Made by a program: the position numbers and the translations under genes. This document shows, piece by piece, positions 62,283 to 64,000 of a DNA stretch of 64,000 nt (positions are counted from its first letter, which is position 1; each line of letters opens with the position of its first letter). The notes beneath the pieces were generated by a model that was not told the DNA's origin, made no database searches, and saw only the letters and a program-made list of their open reading frames with translations. This DNA is from Trichuris trichiura. Lineage: Eukaryota; Nematoda; Enoplea; Trichinellida; Trichuridae. Location: NCBI GenBank assembly GCA_037903355.1, contig JBAJFE010000036.1, forward strand, positions 36,634-100,633, read 5' to 3'.

Positions 62283-62528
62283 TCAGTTCTCGATGTCTGC
62301 AACGATGTTGGTAATATTGAGTCCTTCACTTTGAACCCTTTTTTCAAAGTCCAAAATCTCGTTCATAACTTCTTTTATTCGCTCTACGTCACATGTGACA
62401 ATGTCAGGTTCAACATCGGCACCAACAGGCTTGACAGCTTTTGAAGTTTTGTCCACGGCAATAATTGCTTCAGTAGCTACGTAAGGTAAATGCAGACAGA
62501 CTACGCGCATGATTGGCCATGCTTTGTT
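62283..62528 (-). CDS. Possible terminal exon of an unrecognised gene
   Basis: After a TATGCAG acceptor at 62529-62530 (or GTAG at 62477-62478) the minus strand stays open to a TGA. It encodes TEAIIAVDKTSKAVKP followed by an acidic amphipathic helix (CDVERIKEVMNEILDFEKRV). Composition is protein-like and the helix could be a coiled coil. No upstream exon was identified between here and the right edge, and I recognise no family. Confidence 0.35.
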   Translation of the reverse strand, partial: NKAWPIMRVVCLHLPYVATEAIIAVDKTSKAVKPVGADVEPDIVTCDVERIKEVMNEILDFEKRVQSEGLNITNIVADIEN

Positions 62529-64000
62529 CTGCATAGTCAAAACGTCTACCAACATACAATTAAATGGAATACACATGCGAGTCGATTAATGGTGGCTAAT
62601 TATAACTTGAATTCCGGTTTAAGACTTCGTTCAATTGCAACATTCGACAAGAACAAGGTTCCCTTGACAGGACACTGATTGTCGTTTATGAAGTAAGATT
62701 TGTTTGCAACCCTTCTTACACAGCAGAAATGGGCAACGCCTTATTTCTCAGGTTCAAACAATGCATATGAAACGCGACTGTTTACGAGTACGCTCGGTGG
62801 AAACTCAAAAGAAAAATTAACACCTAAAGTAGACTAGCAAAAAGCTGAGGACAAAGCGTAGAAGGCTACCCCGGTCGTTGAACGCGTTTCTCAATGCTCG
62901 CTTGAGCCGCGGGCGAAGACAATATCTGTCGTGAGAACATACTGCTTTTTGACAAGGGACAAGGCTACTTCATGTAAGGTAAGCTTATTGCAGAAGAGCC
63001 CCGTTATAAAAGACACTCAAGCTGGGCAACTGCTCGATTGCCCAACTTTGGTGTCTCTTCCAACAGGACTCTTCTGCAATAAGCTTACCTTACATGAAAT
63101 CTGTCACGAGAACCTTTTTCTCCTAAAACGTATAAACTTCTTATCCTTGCCTCAGCTTCTCGCTAATCTGGCCTGTCTAACGTTAATGAAGAAACAAATG
63201 TCAGCCTTTTAAGATTAATTTTTAAAATGGCTGACAGTGCTTATTATGCATGTTGCCCCGTTGCTAAATTATACAGCTAAATGCTAAATTATAAAAAATT
63301 ATACAGCGTTCAACATCTGATAATGAAGTCAATGCGCAAGTACGGGACGCAGAAGGAAATACTATCTAACTGACCCACCGTTAAAATGGGGCTTTGCAAT
63401 GACAATGAATGACTTGGCTTCCATGATTTTGGTGGAAGCCGCAGCAACCGCTGGCCTAATGACGAACGAATGAAGGCCTAAACTATCTGCGCAACACAGG
63501 CAAGCAACTGCCCCATTCCTACCAGTTTGCAAACCTTTCAAGCGCGTATGCGCGCTATCCCTCCAGGTGGACATACAATTGATGCTGAGGAATTTTCGAG
63601 CTACGGTAAACAAACTTACGCATTTTCTTATAAGTCTATTTGCAAGCGCCAAAGTTTGATTATTGACAACATAATTTCCACTATACAATCCTGTAGGTTG
63701 AATGCATCATCGCGCCCATCCTAAGAGCACGTGAAAAAAACTTACAATATTGTAATACTGTTGTGCAAAGGCAATCGTATCTGATGACTATATGTTTCGA
63801 TTCCGCTCGAATACGCAGATACTCTTGCACTATGGCACATGGAAAAATGTTGTCAATATGCATCACTTTCCGAAGGTGTACAGGACTTGAAGGGCGCAAT
63901 TACACTCGCCTCAGAAGTAATAATTTTGAAAGCACGTGATGCTTGGTGCGCCAAGAACGACAGCACCTTGATACTGTTGGTTTCCTACTGTCAGAAGCAT
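62529..64000. other. Right-edge region: one fold-back, no supported exon
   Basis: It contains the inverted repeat at 62969-63098. Minus-strand frames 63362-63688 and 63681-63899 are not recognisable. Confidence 0.4.
62969..63098. repeat. Fold-back element near right edge
   Basis: TTCATGTAAGGTAAGC...AGAAGAG is complementary to CTCTTCTGC...GCTTACCTTACATGAA, with GGGCAACTG..CGATTGCCC in the centre. Flanking ATCTGTCGTGAGAAC (about 62926) and ATCTGTCACGAGAAC (about 63100) are near-identical direct repeats and may be a duplicated target. Confidence 0.75.

Overview
The window is eukaryotic. Genes are split by short GT-AG introns (commonly 45-60 bp, longer where repeats have landed), poly(A) signals of the AATAAA type follow several stops, and there are no operon-like bacterial arrangements. 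Multi-domain secreted WAP proteins, a 'bark beetle'-type SRCR/beta-helix protein, Penelope-like retroelement debris and AT-rich intergenic DNA all suggest a clade I (Dorylaimia) nematode, most likely a whipworm (Trichuris) or close relative. That assignment is inferred from gene content and was not computed.

Layout: 1-8959 (minus) is the 5' two-thirds or so of a bark beetle/anakonda homologue in nine exons, running off the left edge. 9-14 kb is gene-poor, but one clear exon of a glycoprotein-hormone alpha-2 (thyrostimulin alpha) type cystine-knot hormone sits at 14175-14329 (minus). 19125-20084 (minus) is an FAD synthase, and SMIM12 is transcribed divergently at 20656-20943. A probable solo LTR lies at 22016-22329. 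Two small secreted genes with a CPDG cysteine module plus a WAP domain lie on the minus strand at 24459-25294 and 31621-32293. Two large secreted multi-WAP genes lie on the plus strand at 38398-46047 and 48910-57897. They are built almost entirely from single-domain exons that all begin and end in phase 1, each starting with its own signal-peptide exon. A two-exon small membrane protein (58083-58441, minus) and an intronless AMPK alpha catalytic subunit (59606-61237, plus) close the window.

The non-coding DNA is unusually rich in fold-back (inverted-repeat) elements. Several derive from Penelope-like elements: a frameshifted GIY-YIG endonuclease region is at 51663-52292, and a ~960-bp perfect-looking fold-back at 53244-54206 contains the 3' end of another copy. 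A short structured cassette (CTGAWGA ... GAAAGC, flanked by CCG/CGG) recurs at least a dozen times on both strands. It resembles a hammerhead ribozyme core, which this retroelement class is known to carry, although no copy here makes a complete canonical ribozyme. One ~118-bp element carrying half of this cassette is flanked by an exact 13-bp duplication, showing that the short forms transpose.

The WAP domains all lack the same two cysteines (canonical C2 and C7, a disulfide pair), and one domain has also lost C1 and C6, another bonded pair. This three-disulfide WAP variant in a tandem expanded locus is the most interesting protein-level observation.
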